DNA of 64,000 bases from Thiohalobacter sp. (GTDB lineage: Bacteria > Pseudomonadota > Gammaproteobacteria > DSM-19610), in contig JALSRZ010000059.1 in NCBI GenBank assembly GCA_026984515.1, forward strand, positions 1 to 64,000, in the 5' to 3' direction. This document shows positions 47,641 to 58,873 of the stretch, piece by piece (position 1 is the first letter of the stretch; each line of letters starts with the position of its first letter). A model generated the notes under the pieces. The model worked only from the letters and a program-made list of their open reading frames with translations. It searched no databases and was not told the DNA's origin. Both the position numbers and the translations under genes were made by a program.

Positions 47641-50127
47641 GTGACCTCCTCTCCCCCTCCAATTCGATTGCTGCTTGCCTGTACCCGACCGCTGGCCACC
47701 GATATCCGCCAGTGCCTCGACCGGAACACGGAAACGCAGGTCTGCGCACAGGTTGAATCGCTGCCTGCACTGCGTACCGCGCTGGATACGCAAACACCGG
47801 ATCTGCTGGTCTGCGAACTGCAACTTGACCGGCTGGATGCACTGGAGGCAACCGCGGAACTCCGCTCTCGCAAGCTGAACGTGCCGGTGGTTCTGCTGGC
47901 CAGCACCGGTGTTGAGGAAATCGCCCTGCGCTGCCTTGAACAGGGTGTTGACCAGTTCATTACCCCGGATGCCAACGGCTTCCGGCGCCTGCCTGTGCTG
48001 GCGCGCAACCTGTTCGAACGTACCGCCAGGGAAAACAGTCTGCTGCTGAAAAAATCCGAACTGCGCGAAAGCCATGAACGCTATATCGACGTATTCGACA
48101 ACACCAGTGACCTGATCCAGTGCCTGGCTGCGGATGGCCGTTTCCTGTATACCAACCGCGCGTGGCGCGAAACCATGGGGTATACGGAAAAAGAAGTCGA
48201 GTCGCTGACCCTGACGGATGTATTGCACCCGGACAGCCAGCTATGCTGCCAGGATCGTTTCAACCGTCTTCAGCAGGGGGAGGAACTCAGCCGTATACAC
48301 TTCAAGTTCCTGACCAAATCCGGGGAAGTCGTCCACCTCACGGGCGACTGCGGCTCCCTGATCAAGAAAGGCGAAGCCGTTTCTACCCGCGGCATTTTCA
48401 AAAATGTCACGGACACGGTCCAGGCCGAACAGGCGCTGCGCGCCAGCGAGGCACGCTACCAGACCCTGTACGAACACGCCCCCGATATCTACACTACGAT
48501 CAGCAAGGAAGGCACCATACGCTCGATCAATCGTACCGGTGCCGGCATACTGGGCTATTGCGTGGAAGAACTGATCAACCGGTCAGCGGCCCGCGTCATC
48601 TATCCCGACGATCTGCCGGTCGTACTGGAACACATGGAGAGGCTGTTCGCCGGCCAGGAATCCGGACAGGGGGTCGAATACCGGAAGGTCCGCAAGGATG
48701 GTTCCCTGTTGTGGGTGCACCAGCGCGCCAGCCTGGACCCCGGTGAAGGCGAACCCCGCCTGCTGGTGGTATGCAGGGATATTACCGATCGCAGGCACCT
48801 CGAAGACCAGCTGGCCTACCAGGCTACCCACGATGCACTGACCGACCTGATCAACCGCCGGGAATTCGAAAAACGACTCAGCCGCATCCTGTCTTCCACA
48901 CACAAGGGCGAACACGCCCTGTGTTACCTCGACCTGGACCAGTTCAAGTTTGTCAACGACTCCTGCGGGCACATCGCCGGCGACGAGCTGTTGCGCCAGG
49001 TATCAGAGTTGCTTGCCGGGCAGATCCGCTCACGCGATACCCTGGCGCGGCTGGGTGGCGACGAATTTGCTGTACTGATGGAACATTGCCCGACAGATCG
49101 GGCTGCCGCGCTTGCCGAGCAGCTGCGCAAGTCCATCGAGAATTTCCAGTTCCAGTGGCGCGAACGCCGTTTCTCCCTGGGCGTCAGTATCGGGCTGCTG
49201 CCCCTGCAGGGCATCTCCTCGTTGAAAGATGCACTCAGCCTGTCCGACGCCGCCTGTTTTGCCGCCAAGGCCAGGGGCCGCAACCAGGTGCACGTCCATG
49301 ACCGGGACAGCAACGTGCCGGACAGTCCCGCCAGCGACGTGCACTGGGCGCCCAACCTGACCACCGCACTGGAGCAGGATCTCTTCTGCCTGTACGCCCA
49401 GCCCATTCTTTCCTGTGACGACAGCGACCGGGGGAGCCGCTATGAAATACTCATCCGGCTGCGCGATAACGGGAAGATCGTACGACCCGGCGCGTTCATG
49501 CCTGCTGCCGAACGTTATAACCTGTCGCCGCGACTGGATCGCTGGGTGTTCGACCACGTGCTGCAATGGTTTGCTGAACACCCCGAAGCGCTGGCACAGA
49601 CCGAACTCTGTTCGCTCAACCTGTCCGCTCTTTCCCTGTGCGACAAGGCGTTCCGCGCCCACCTCCTGGAACAGATAAAAGACACCGGCTTCCCCCCGCA
49701 AAAGCTGTGTTTCGAGGTGACAGAAACCGCGGCGATTGCCAATCTCCCGCAGGCCATGGAGTTCATGAACGCACTGCGACAGGCAGGTTGCCACCTTGCA
49801 CTGGATGATTTCGGCAGCGGACTGTCCTCCTATGCCTACCTGAGAAACCTGCCGGTGGACATGGTCAAGATCGACGGTATTTTTGTCCGCAATATTGCCA
49901 CCAATGAGGTGGACCGCATGATGGTCAAATCCATTTGTGAGATTGTCCGCATGATGGGCAAGCAAACGACAGCCGAGTACGTGGAAAGCGCCGAGGCCCT
50001 TGAAATACTCCGCCGGATCGGCGTCGACTATGTGCAGGGATATCACCTGGGCCACCCTGCCCCGCTGGACAAGCTCGAATTCAGCATGCGGACACCGGGA
50101 CAGTCTGTGCTTTCAACCAGCGAGTAA
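47641..50127 (+). CDS. REC-like/PAS-PAS-GGDEF-EAL c-di-GMP signalling protein
   Basis: GTG start. PAS motifs, RDTLARLGGDEFAVLMEHC, EAL-type domain YEILIRLRDNGKIVRPGAFMPAAE...LDDFGSGLSSYAYLRNLPVDMVKIDG. Confidence 0.92.
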   Translation: MTSSPPPIRLLLACTRPLATDIRQCLDRNTETQVCAQVESLPALRTALDTQTPDLLVCELQLDRLDALEATAELRSRKLNVPVVLLASTGVEEIALRCLEQGVDQFITPDANGFRRLPVLARNLFERTARENSLLLKKSELRESHERYIDVFDNTSDLIQCLAADGRFLYTNRAWRETMGYTEKEVESLTLTDVLHPDSQLCCQDRFNRLQQGEELSRIHFKFLTKSGEVVHLTGDCGSLIKKGEAVSTRGIFKNVTDTVQAEQALRASEARYQTLYEHAPDIYTTISKEGTIRSINRTGAGILGYCVEELINRSAARVIYPDDLPVVLEHMERLFAGQESGQGVEYRKVRKDGSLLWVHQRASLDPGEGEPRLLVVCRDITDRRHLEDQLAYQATHDALTDLINRREFEKRLSRILSSTHKGEHALCYLDLDQFKFVNDSCGHIAGDELLRQVSELLAGQIRSRDTLARLGGDEFAVLMEHCPTDRAAALAEQLRKSIENFQFQWRERRFSLGVSIGLLPLQGISSLKDALSLSDAACFAAKARGRNQVHVHDRDSNVPDSPASDVHWAPNLTTALEQDLFCLYAQPILSCDDSDRGSRYEILIRLRDNGKIVRPGAFMPAAERYNLSPRLDRWVFDHVLQWFAEHPEALAQTELCSLNLSALSLCDKAFRAHLLEQIKDTGFPPQKLCFEVTETAAIANLPQAMEFMNALRQAGCHLALDDFGSGLSSYAYLRNLPVDMVKIDGIFVRNIATNEVDRMMVKSICEIVRMMGKQTTAEYVESAEALEILRRIGVDYVQGYHLGHPAPLDKLEFSMRTPGQSVLSTSE

Positions 50128-50228
50128 CAGGGACGCCCGCCTGCCGGTGCCGGCTGTGCCACGACCCCTGCACCTGTTTACCCGCACCGTCCGCATCAGA
50201 ATGAACAGATCCAACAGGAGAGTGATCG

Positions 50229-51524
50229 ATGCCTGAAGACACTGTCACCGTAATCGACAACCGAACCGGTCGTCAGATTGAGCTGCCGGTACGGACCGCC
50301 ACGATGGGACCCGATGCCGTCGACATCGGCCGTTTTTTCCGCGAGCTGGGCTACTTCACCTATGATCCCGGCTTCCTGTCTACCGCCAGCTGTCACAGCA
50401 AACTGACCTACCTGGACGGCAAACAGGGCATGCTGATGTACCGTGGTTACCCGATCGAACAGCTCGCCGAACACAGCAGTTTTATCGAGGTCGCACACCT
50501 CATGCTGTACGGGGAGCTACCGAAGCGCCAGCAGCTGGAAGACTTCAACAGCATCATCACCCACCACAGCATGCTGAACGAAGCGCTAAAAAGCTTTTTC
50601 CGCGGCTTCTACCATGACGCACACCCCATGGCGATCATGGTCGGTGTGGTGGGTTCGCTGTCCGCTTTCTACCACGACTCCACCGACATCTCGAACCCCG
50701 TGCACCGGGAGATTGCCGCCCACCGCCTGATCGCCAAAATGCCCAGCATCGCCGCCGCCAGCTACAAGCATTCGATTGGCGAACCCCAGGTCTACCCGGA
50801 CAATTCCCTGAGTTACGTCGGTAACCTGCTGCACATGATGTTTTCCGTGCCCTGTGAAAAATTTGAGGCCGACCCGGTGGCCGAAAAGGCGCTCGACCTC
50901 ATTTTCATCCTGCACATCGACCACGAGCAGAACGCCAGCACCTCCACCGTGCGCCTGGCCGGCAGTTCCGGCGCCAACCCCTTTGCCTGCATTGCTTCGG
51001 GTATCGCCGCCCTGTGGGGACCGGCGCACGGCGGCGCCAATGAAGCGGTACTCAGCATGCTGGAGAAAATCGGCGATGTAAAAAACATACCCGCCTACCT
51101 GGCCCGCGCCAAGGACCGCGATGACCCGTTCCGACTGATGGGCTTCGGCCACCGGGTATACAAGAACTATGACCCGCGCGCGCGCATCATCCGCGAGATG
51201 TGTCACGAGGTGCTGGCCAAACTCGGGAATGAAAACGACCCCCTGTTCGAGCTGGCGCTGAAGCTGGAGGAAATCGCACTCAGCGACGACTATTTTATCG
51301 AGCGCAAGCTCTATCCCAATGTCGACTTCTATTCAGGACTGATCTACAAGGCGCTGGGAATCCCCACCAACATGTTTACCGTCATGTTCTCCATCGCCCG
51401 TACCGTCGGCTGGGTTGCGCAGTGGATGGAAATGATCAGCGAGAAGAACCAGCGCATCGGCAGACCGCGGCAGCTGTACGTGGGAGAAACCCGGCGCGAC
51501 TACGTACCTATCGACCAACGCTAG
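50229..51524 (+). CDS. gltA: Citrate synthase
   Basis: [89 protein letters not shown]. Confidence 0.97.
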   Translation: MPEDTVTVIDNRTGRQIELPVRTATMGPDAVDIGRFFRELGYFTYDPGFLSTASCHSKLTYLDGKQGMLMYRGYPIEQLAEHSSFIEVAHLMLYGELPKRQQLEDFNSIITHHSMLNEALKSFFRGFYHDAHPMAIMVGVVGSLSAFYHDSTDISNPVHREIAAHRLIAKMPSIAAASYKHSIGEPQVYPDNSLSYVGNLLHMMFSVPCEKFEADPVAEKALDLIFILHIDHEQNASTSTVRLAGSSGANPFACIASGIAALWGPAHGGANEAVLSMLEKIGDVKNIPAYLARAKDRDDPFRLMGFGHRVYKNYDPRARIIREMCHEVLAKLGNENDPLFELALKLEEIALSDDYFIERKLYPNVDFYSGLIYKALGIPTNMFTVMFSIARTVGWVAQWMEMISEKNQRIGRPRQLYVGETRRDYVPIDQR

Positions 51525-53112
51525 GAGCCTGTCGGGTTCCGCTCCGGGCTGCGCCCTGCCCTGCCTTTTCGCAGCCTTCGGTATTCATGCGGATGCAATT
51601 GCGTCCTTCCCGCTTGGCCGTGTAAAGGGCGCGGTCGGCAAGCGATACCAGGTGTGACAGGGTCGGGTGGAAAGAAGGCGAGCTGCGCACACAGCTGATA
51701 CCGCAACTGACGGTGAAGTGTATGGCGTGACCGCCATACTGCACTTCTTCCGCTTCGGTCGATACCAGGATCTTCTCCGCCAGCGTGGACACGTTCTCCG
51801 CCCTGCGGCCAAGGCTGAGAATCAGGAATTCCTCCCCGCCCATGCGGAACACGAAATCACTGGTGCGGCTGTTCTTTCTTAACAGCGTGGCGAATTTCAC
51901 CAGGCAGGCATCGCCCGCATTGTGCCCGTAGCTGTCGTTGATATTCTTGAAATAGTCAAGGTCGAGCAACACCGCCGACAGCACCAGTCCTTCACGCTCG
52001 GCCTGGGCCAGCATCTTCGGGTAGATTTCGTTCAGGTAGCGCCGGTTGTACAGGCCGGTCAGGTCATCTGTGATCGCGGAGACTTTCAGCTTCCCGTGTA
52101 CTTTCTGCACCTCCTCCCGACCCGCGCGCAATGCGTCGACCAGCTCGATAAACTGGTTGAGCAGCTGGTCGATCTCACTGTCTCCCTTGCCCCGCTTGAT
52201 GGTCGGCAACTGCCCGCTGGCCATTTCCCGGGTCAGGCTGATGAGTTTCCTGATCGGCTGGCTGAAACGGTTGACCGCAATCAGGCCGGCCACCAGCATC
52301 AGCGCCAGGGTAAGCAGGGCCAGCCCGATCATGATGCGGTTATAACGACTCAGGGTTTCGATCTGCGCCGTATCCGAACGCGCGATCCAGAAGCGGGCGC
52401 GTACTCCTTTCGCAGCCGGGAGGCCGACCTGTTGCAGGCGGTAGGTATCGGTTACCGTGGCCAGCGTTCCAGCCCCCGTATCGATACTCATGTTCATGAA
52501 TTCCGGGGCAGTACTGGCGATCACCCGGCCGTCACGTTCCACGAACAGCTGCGTTTGCCGGTCTCTCGTTTGCCCGGTCACCCAGCTGTTACTGATATTC
52601 TGCGCAACCGCCACCCGCCCCAGGTGTTCCCCCTGGTACACCAGTGGCAGGATGGCAACCAGGTATACATCGTCACCGGTTTCGATATACGCAGTACTGT
52701 TGCCGCGCAGCAGTGGGTAATTGCGAATTTCCCGTTCCGGGAAGCCGTCATTGCGGCCACGCACAATCAGCCCGTCGTCCCAGATCAACAGGATCGCGTC
52801 CAGCGGCATGCGCTCCAGGTAGTCGTCGATCAGGCTGACCAGCGGCTGTTTATCTGCGCCGATTCGCAGCACGGCGAAGCTGTAATCCCGGAACAGGCTG
52901 TCGTTGCGTATGGTACCCGCGTAACGGGCCAGTTCGATCCGCTGACTGGCGAGGTTGCGCTCGTACAGCTGCACCGTCTGCTGCAGGTGCAGTGAGGCAT
53001 CCTCCCAGATCACCCAGCGCGCGCTCAGGTAGGAAACAAACAGCAGCAGGACCATCAACCCGGTGACGGCCGTCAGTAATGCGATAAGACGCGAACGATA
53101 TGACGCAAACAT
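51508..53112 (-). CDS. Membrane sensor diguanylate cyclase (Cache-like/HAMP/GGDEF)
   Basis: N-terminal TM and ectodomain, [23 protein letters not shown]...[13 protein letters not shown]. Confidence 0.92.
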   Translation of the reverse strand: MFASYRSRLIALLTAVTGLMVLLLFVSYLSARWVIWEDASLHLQQTVQLYERNLASQRIELARYAGTIRNDSLFRDYSFAVLRIGADKQPLVSLIDDYLERMPLDAILLIWDDGLIVRGRNDGFPEREIRNYPLLRGNSTAYIETGDDVYLVAILPLVYQGEHLGRVAVAQNISNSWVTGQTRDRQTQLFVERDGRVIASTAPEFMNMSIDTGAGTLATVTDTYRLQQVGLPAAKGVRARFWIARSDTAQIETLSRYNRIMIGLALLTLALMLVAGLIAVNRFSQPIRKLISLTREMASGQLPTIKRGKGDSEIDQLLNQFIELVDALRAGREEVQKVHGKLKVSAITDDLTGLYNRRYLNEIYPKMLAQAEREGLVLSAVLLDLDYFKNINDSYGHNAGDACLVKFATLLRKNSRTSDFVFRMGGEEFLILSLGRRAENVSTLAEKILVSTEAEEVQYGGHAIHFTVSCGISCVRSSPSFHPTLSHLVSLADRALYTAKREGRNCIRMNTEGCEKAGQGAARSGTRQAPSVGR

Positions 53113-53366
53113 GGCTGGTTTCTCTGGCTGCCACCGGATCGGCCCGCGGGTACAGAGGCGGTAACGATCCGGGTGCGGACAAGCTCGTTATCGAGCTGCC
53201 CCGGTACAGGAACTAGCGGCGAAATATAGCAATTTCTGAACCTGGGCGCCCGTCACTTACAGCACCCTGCCGTTAAATTCCGGTCCTGACCGGCCGCTAT
53301 CCACGGGAGGACCGGTCGCTATGGGGAAAAGCTGTCGCCGGTCCAGTCATCATTGGGGGACCTGTA

Positions 53367-53585
53367 ATGAAACTTGAGCAGAATATTGGCAAACTGGACC
53401 GTATACTACGGATCGGGATCAGTTCGGTGCTGATCTATATCAGCCTGATTGACACCGAATTCATCGCCGACCCGGTAAGCTCCGGTGTGCTGGCATTTTT
53501 CGGGCTGGCCAACCTGTTTGTCGCCCTGATCCGGATTTGTCCACTCTACACACTGGCCGGCATCAATACCTGCAAGCTTAACTGA
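53367..53585 (+). CDS. DUF2892/YgaP-type inner-membrane protein
   Basis: MKLEQNIGKLDRILRIGISSVLIYISLIDTEFIADPVSSGVLAFFGLANLFVALIRICPLYTLAGINTC. Confidence 0.85.
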   Translation: MKLEQNIGKLDRILRIGISSVLIYISLIDTEFIADPVSSGVLAFFGLANLFVALIRICPLYTLAGINTCKLN

Positions 53586-53591
53586 GTCCGG

Positions 53592-55520
53592 ATGCGACTA
53601 TCCACTCAATTGCTGCTGGGGATTGTAGGCATTACCGTGATCACCCAGAGTATCCTGGGGCTCATTGCCTACTGGATCATCGCGGATGTCGATAAAACCT
53701 ATGCCTTCCAGACACTCCGTCAGCAGGCAGAGGATGTCGCCCACAACGTAGCCATCCCGCTGGTCACCGGCGATACCGACAGCCTCGCCCTGGAACAGAC
53801 CCACCGCTACTTTGCCCCGACAGCAGACCTGTCGCTGATCATGGACCGCAACGGCCTGCGCGGTGCAGCCGGGCCGGCACTCGCGGAAATCGATCAGGCA
53901 TCGCTGGCGGAACGCCTGCGGAAGGCACTGGCCGGCAGCGACAGGAGCAGTGGCCAGATCGAGCTGTCTGCGGGGGAATTCCGCTGGGTCGCAACCCCGG
54001 TAGTCGGGCTGCCGCTCCAGCTGGTGCTGCTGCATCATGCCGGCGCAACCGGCAGCGCCCTGACCGCGACGCTCAACAGCCGGTTTTTTTCCACCAGCCT
54101 GGCCATCCTCTGGGTAGCCGTGTGGATTGCCCTGCTGTTTGCATCGGTAATCTCCCGCAAGCTGGATGAAAAAACTGCCGCGCTCCGCCACCAGGTCACC
54201 CACGATACCCTGACCGGCCTGCCCAACCGTTCCCGGCTGTACGAAGAACTGTCCGGCGCCATCACTACAGCCGAGCCGACCACCAATATCGCCCTGCTGG
54301 TAATCGACATCAACCGCTTCAAGCAGATCAACGACACGCTGGGCTATGACCTCGGCGACCAGCTGCTGCTGGAAATCGGTGCCCGCATCCGGCAGACGCT
54401 TCCGGAACACACCTTTCTGGCGCGCCTGGGCGGAAATGAATTTGCCGTGTACCTCAGTGACACCAGCGAACAGCAGGCCACCGCCTGCACCCAGCACATA
54501 ATGGCCGCCATGCACAGGCCCTTCAATGTCAACCAGGTGGAACTGGAAGTCAGCCTGAGCATTGGCCTGGCCCTGTTCCCGCAACACGCCGATGACGCCG
54601 ATACACTGGTCCGCTGCGCTGACGTGGCCATGCACCAGGCCAGGGAATCGCACACCTCGTGCAGTATCTACAACGGTGAAAAGGACAGCCACAGCGTGCG
54701 CACCCTGTTACTCGGCGCAGAACTCCGCAGCGCGATCAGCGCCGGTCAGCTGGTGCTGTTCTACCAGCCCAAAATCTCGCTGGATACTGGCGAGGTTACC
54801 GGCTTTGAAGCACTGGTGCGCTGGGATCACCCGACCCTCGGACTAATCCCCCCCGACGAGTTTATCGATCTCGCCGAACAGACCGGCGCCATCCAGGACC
54901 TGACCAACTGGGTGCTCGAGGAAGCGCTGTATTTTCTCAGGAAACTGCACCGCAACGGGTTCCCGCTGGGGGTCGCCGTGAACATATCCACCCAGTCCCT
55001 GCGTGACTTCCAGCTGAAACCGCACATCATGGAACTGCTGAAGAGCACCGGCATAGCCAGCCATCACCTTACCCTGGAGATCACCGAAAATGTCATGATG
55101 CAGGACATCGACTTTGCACAGGAAGTGCTGGAGTCCCTGCATAAACTGGGGCTACGCATTTCGATCGATGACTTCGGTACCGGCTTCTCGTCACTGGCCT
55201 ACCTCAATCACCTGCCCGTGGACGAACTCAAGGTGGACCGCAGCTTTGTGCTGCGCATGATGAACAGCAGTGAAGACCTGGCCATCGTCGAATCGGTCGT
55301 GGAGCTGGCGCACACGCTCGGCTGCTCGGTGGTGGCGGAAGGCGTGGAAGAACGGGAAGTACTGACCGCGCTGGGCCACATGCGTTGTGACAGTGCGCAG
55401 GGCTACCATATCGGCAAACCACAAGCGGCCGAGCGCATACCGTCGTGGCTGGAAGACTATCACGCCCGGATGGCACAGCGGGCCAAACCCTGTACGGCCA
55501 CAGAATCGCCGGCTACCTGA
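53592..55520 (+). CDS. Membrane GGDEF-EAL protein with degenerate GGNEF motif
   Basis: TGLPNRSRLYEEL...TFLARLGGNEFAVYLSD; EAL: GFEALVRWDHPTLGLIPPDEFIDLAEQTG...IDDFGTGFSSLAYLNHLPVDELKVDRSFV. Confidence 0.93.
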   Translation: MRLSTQLLLGIVGITVITQSILGLIAYWIIADVDKTYAFQTLRQQAEDVAHNVAIPLVTGDTDSLALEQTHRYFAPTADLSLIMDRNGLRGAAGPALAEIDQASLAERLRKALAGSDRSSGQIELSAGEFRWVATPVVGLPLQLVLLHHAGATGSALTATLNSRFFSTSLAILWVAVWIALLFASVISRKLDEKTAALRHQVTHDTLTGLPNRSRLYEELSGAITTAEPTTNIALLVIDINRFKQINDTLGYDLGDQLLLEIGARIRQTLPEHTFLARLGGNEFAVYLSDTSEQQATACTQHIMAAMHRPFNVNQVELEVSLSIGLALFPQHADDADTLVRCADVAMHQARESHTSCSIYNGEKDSHSVRTLLLGAELRSAISAGQLVLFYQPKISLDTGEVTGFEALVRWDHPTLGLIPPDEFIDLAEQTGAIQDLTNWVLEEALYFLRKLHRNGFPLGVAVNISTQSLRDFQLKPHIMELLKSTGIASHHLTLEITENVMMQDIDFAQEVLESLHKLGLRISIDDFGTGFSSLAYLNHLPVDELKVDRSFVLRMMNSSEDLAIVESVVELAHTLGCSVVAEGVEEREVLTALGHMRCDSAQGYHIGKPQAAERIPSWLEDYHARMAQRAKPCTATESPAT

Positions 55521-56034
55521 GTGCGCGTATTTTCCGCAACAGCCCCGCCGCACTCCAGTCGCGGCCACCAATCGCCCGGTAGGCGATCCTGCCCTGTGGA
55601 TCGATCACGAAGGTGGTCGGCAATCCGCGTACCGGCCAGTTACCGATCACCGCGGAATCCAGGTCGAGCAGCAGTGGAAAATCGACCGGGTAACTGGCGG
55701 TAAACTCGAAAATACGGTCTTCGTCCTCGCCCACGTTGACAGCCAGCATCACGATGTCCTCGTCCTTCAACTGCTGCCAGGCGCGCTGCATCGAAGGCAT
55801 TTCCTCCCGGCACGGCGGGCACCAGGTCGCCCAGAAATTCAGAATCACCACCTTGCCGCGATACGCGGACAGCCGGTGTTCGACACCGTCCATATCCCGC
55901 AGCGAAAAGTCCGGTGCCTGCGGCCGTTCCGGAATTTCCTTCAGGCGCTGGGGTGGCTGCCCGGCAAACAGTGCAGACGACGCAAGAAGGGTAAACAAGG
56001 CAAGGAGCGCAGGTGTCGGGTGCCAGGGCATCAT
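55513..56034 (-). CDS. TlpA/ResA-like thioredoxin-family protein
   Basis: Signal peptide; APDFSLRDMDGVEHRLSAYRGKVVILNFWATWCPPCREEMPSMQRAWQQL; GLPTTFVIDPQGRIAYRAIGG. Confidence 0.9.
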   Translation of the reverse strand: MMPWHPTPALLALFTLLASSALFAGQPPQRLKEIPERPQAPDFSLRDMDGVEHRLSAYRGKVVILNFWATWCPPCREEMPSMQRAWQQLKDEDIVMLAVNVGEDEDRIFEFTASYPVDFPLLLDLDSAVIGNWPVRGLPTTFVIDPQGRIAYRAIGGRDWSAAGLLRKIRALR

Positions 56035-56651
56035 GGTTGCGGTTCCGGGTGAATATCCGCTGCGCACTCTACACCGTTCAGGCGCCCCTGCAAACGCCGC
56101 CCCTCGCGTATCCAGGAAAATGCCAGGTCAAACACGGTCCCCGGCGCCAGGCCGTAACTGCTCATGCCCCAGTTGTAATCACCCGGCGCGTACTCCTGCT
56201 GCGTGGGCAGCAACGACCATTCGAGCGCAATGGCCGCGGCTTTGGGAAGCGCGCTGCCCGGGAAGTTCTGCCGCCACTGTTCCCGGGTAAGCAGGCGACT
56301 CTCCCTGCCGGCATGGCGTACCCGCCAGTCCGCCAGGTCGATCGTAACGGACGGCGCCCCGGCCACAGCAGTATTTTTAAACATGGACTGGAATACGCAG
56401 CGCCGGGCAATGCGGTCCGCCTGGTCCGGTGCAAACCCGCGCGCCATGAAATAAGCGCGCGTCTGGTCCGGCAGCCGCTGGGTGAGCCGGAACAGGACCC
56501 CTTCGCCGTCCCATTCCCAGTAGCGCAAGCCCGTTTCCGCAACGACACCGCGGTGCACCGGCGGATCCGCCATCACTGCGGCGCCGGCCAGCAACAGTAC
56601 GGCGGGAAGGAGCTGTCCCGAAAAACGGATAGCGGACGGTTTCATCACCAA
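56031..56651 (-). CDS. Exported protein of unknown function
   Basis: Signal peptide LLPAVLLLAGAAVMA; no family recognised; overlaps the start of the TlpA-like gene. Confidence 0.6.
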   Translation of the reverse strand: MVMKPSAIRFSGQLLPAVLLLAGAAVMADPPVHRGVVAETGLRYWEWDGEGVLFRLTQRLPDQTRAYFMARGFAPDQADRIARRCVFQSMFKNTAVAGAPSVTIDLADWRVRHAGRESRLLTREQWRQNFPGSALPKAAAIALEWSLLPTQQEYAPGDYNWGMSSYGLAPGTVFDLAFSWIREGRRLQGRLNGVECAADIHPEPQP

Positions 56652-56701
56652 ATCATGTTTTAATACGGGTCTTCAGTCTACCGCTTCTCTGGCCCGACAT
56701 C

Positions 56702-57829
56702 ATGACAAAAAACGAATTTAACCTGGCTGATGACCTCTGTTACCTGAACCATGCTGCGGTCTCCCCCTGGCCGGTGCGCACGGTGGAGGCCGTACAACGC
56801 TTTGCGGCCGAAAACGGCCGGCTCGGTTCACGCCGCTACGAACACTGGCTGGACACCGAGCAGGCGCTGCGCAGACAGCTGCAAACCCTGGTCAATGCCG
56901 CGGATGTCAACGAAATAGCGCTCATGAAAAGCACCTCCGAAGCCCTGTCGGTGATCGCCTGGGGCTTCCCCTGGCAAGCCGGCGACGAAGTGCTCATCAG
57001 CAACCAGGAGTTCCCCTCCAACCGCATCGTCTGGGAATCCTTGCACAGCCTCGGGGTAAGCGTACGCAGCGTCGATATCGACCGGGTCCGTGACCCGGAA
57101 CAACGCATCATCGAGGCCATGACGCCTGCAACCCGCCTGGTGGCACTCAGTTCCGTGCAATACGCCAGCGGGCTGGCGCTGGATCTAGAGGCGATTGGTG
57201 CTGCGTGCAGGCAGCGAGGTGCAGCCTTCTGCGTGGATGCCATCCAGAGCCTGGGCGTGAAACCACTGGATGTACAGGCCTGCCAGGCGGACTTTGTGGT
57301 GGGCGACGGGCACAAGTGGATGTTGGGGCCGGAAGGACTGGCCCTGTTTTACTGCCACAGTGACTGGCTGGAACGGCTGGCGCTCAGGCAGTATGGCTGG
57401 CACATGGTGGAAGCACTGGGTGACTACGACCGCCGCGACTGGCAACCCGCCGCCAGCGCGCGTCGTTTCGAGTGCGGCAGCCCGAACATGCTGGGTATCC
57501 ACGCCCTGCACGCCAGCCTGGGCCTGCTGCTGGAAACCGGCATTCCGGCCATATTTAATTTAGTTTCGGCAAAAATTCAATATCTAATTGATAATATAAT
57601 AAATAATGGTGGAATTATCGTCTCAGAAATCACGCCGGACAGACGCGCCGGGATTGTCACATTCCGATATCCACAGGAAAACCTCGAGGCGCGCTACCGT
57701 TACCTGCAGGAAAACGGGGTGATCTGCGCCCTGCGCGGCGGCGGCATCCGTTTTTCACCGCATTTCTACACCCCGGAATCCGTGCTGGAACGCGCGCTGC
57801 GCCTGGCACACAAGCCACTGAATTGCTAG
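56702..57829 (+). CDS. Class-V aminotransferase (cysteine desulfurase-like fold)
   Basis: YLNHAAVSPWPVRTVEAVQRF; ALMKSTSEALSVIAWGF; FCVDAIQSLGVKPLDVQACQADFVVGDGHKWMLGPEGLALFYC (PLP Lys). Confidence 0.9.
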   Translation: MTKNEFNLADDLCYLNHAAVSPWPVRTVEAVQRFAAENGRLGSRRYEHWLDTEQALRRQLQTLVNAADVNEIALMKSTSEALSVIAWGFPWQAGDEVLISNQEFPSNRIVWESLHSLGVSVRSVDIDRVRDPEQRIIEAMTPATRLVALSSVQYASGLALDLEAIGAACRQRGAAFCVDAIQSLGVKPLDVQACQADFVVGDGHKWMLGPEGLALFYCHSDWLERLALRQYGWHMVEALGDYDRRDWQPAASARRFECGSPNMLGIHALHASLGLLLETGIPAIFNLVSAKIQYLIDNIINNGGIIVSEITPDRRAGIVTFRYPQENLEARYRYLQENGVICALRGGGIRFSPHFYTPESVLERALRLAHKPLNC

Positions 57830-57947
57830 TGCTTGCGGCGCCCCGGATTCACTGCTCAGACTATCTATAAAGTGGCCGCTAATCTTGCATATAGCTCCCG
57901 AACGGGGGCCCGACCCTGAATACGATCTACCGAACGGAAGCTGAAGC

Positions 57948-58856
57948 ATGCTCAATCCTGCGGCCTGGCTGGGAAAGAAAGTTGTCGGTTGGCTGACTGC
58001 TGAACAGCAGCCGGCCAACCCGCCGCTGTGTGACTTCGAGCGCATCCGCTACGAAATCCGCCCCTGCGATGTGGTGCTGGTCGAAGGACGCAGCCGTATA
58101 TCGGAAATCATCCGCACGATTACGCAAAGCCCGTGGTCACATTCCGCGCTCTATATTGGCCGTGTACATGACATCGATGACGAGGAACTGCGGGACAAAG
58201 TACTCTCTTTCTACAGTGGGGACCCCAATGAACAGCTGATCATCGAAGCCTGGCTGGGTGAAGGCACCGTGGTGGAACCCTTGAGCAAGTACTGCGCGGA
58301 TTCGCTGCGGGTCTGCCGGCCCACCGGACTGACCCGGCAGGACGCGCAACAGATCATGAAGTTCACCCTGCAACACCTGGGTTTCGAGTATGACCTGCGC
58401 CAGCTCATGGACCTGGGTCGCTTCCTGTTCCCGTACAGCATCATCCCGCGCCGCTGGCGTTCGAGCCTGTTTGAACACAATGCCGGGGGGCCGACGCGCT
58501 CCGTATGCTCTTCGATGATTGCCGCCGCGTTCGCTTCGGTCAACTTCCCGGTGCTGCCCATGCTGGAAGAACGGCGCGATGGCTCGCTGCGCATGGTGCC
58601 GCGCAACACGCGTCTTTTCACCCCGCGCGATTTTGACTATTCACCCTACTTTGACATCATCAAGTGCCCGCACCTGGATTTTGCCAAACACCCGACCTAC
58701 CGTGAAATGCCATGGGACCGCAGCGGCCGCATCTGTGATTCCGACGGGGAATGTTACCTGCCTGCAGGGCAACCCGACCCGCAACCCGGAGAAGCGAACT
58801 ACAATGAGGAAGTCGAGGTCGAAACAGAAGCAGAAGGCGTTATAAAAACCACCTGA
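57948..58856 (+). CDS. YiiX/YebB-like NlpC/P60-superfamily cysteine hydrolase
   Basis: CDVVLVEGRSRISEIIRTITQSPWSHSALYIGRVHD; TRSVCSSMIAAAFASVNFPVLPML. Confidence 0.75.
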   Translation: MLNPAAWLGKKVVGWLTAEQQPANPPLCDFERIRYEIRPCDVVLVEGRSRISEIIRTITQSPWSHSALYIGRVHDIDDEELRDKVLSFYSGDPNEQLIIEAWLGEGTVVEPLSKYCADSLRVCRPTGLTRQDAQQIMKFTLQHLGFEYDLRQLMDLGRFLFPYSIIPRRWRSSLFEHNAGGPTRSVCSSMIAAAFASVNFPVLPMLEERRDGSLRMVPRNTRLFTPRDFDYSPYFDIIKCPHLDFAKHPTYREMPWDRSGRICDSDGECYLPAGQPDPQPGEANYNEEVEVETEAEGVIKTT

Positions 58857-58873
58857 ATCACAGGAGCAATACC

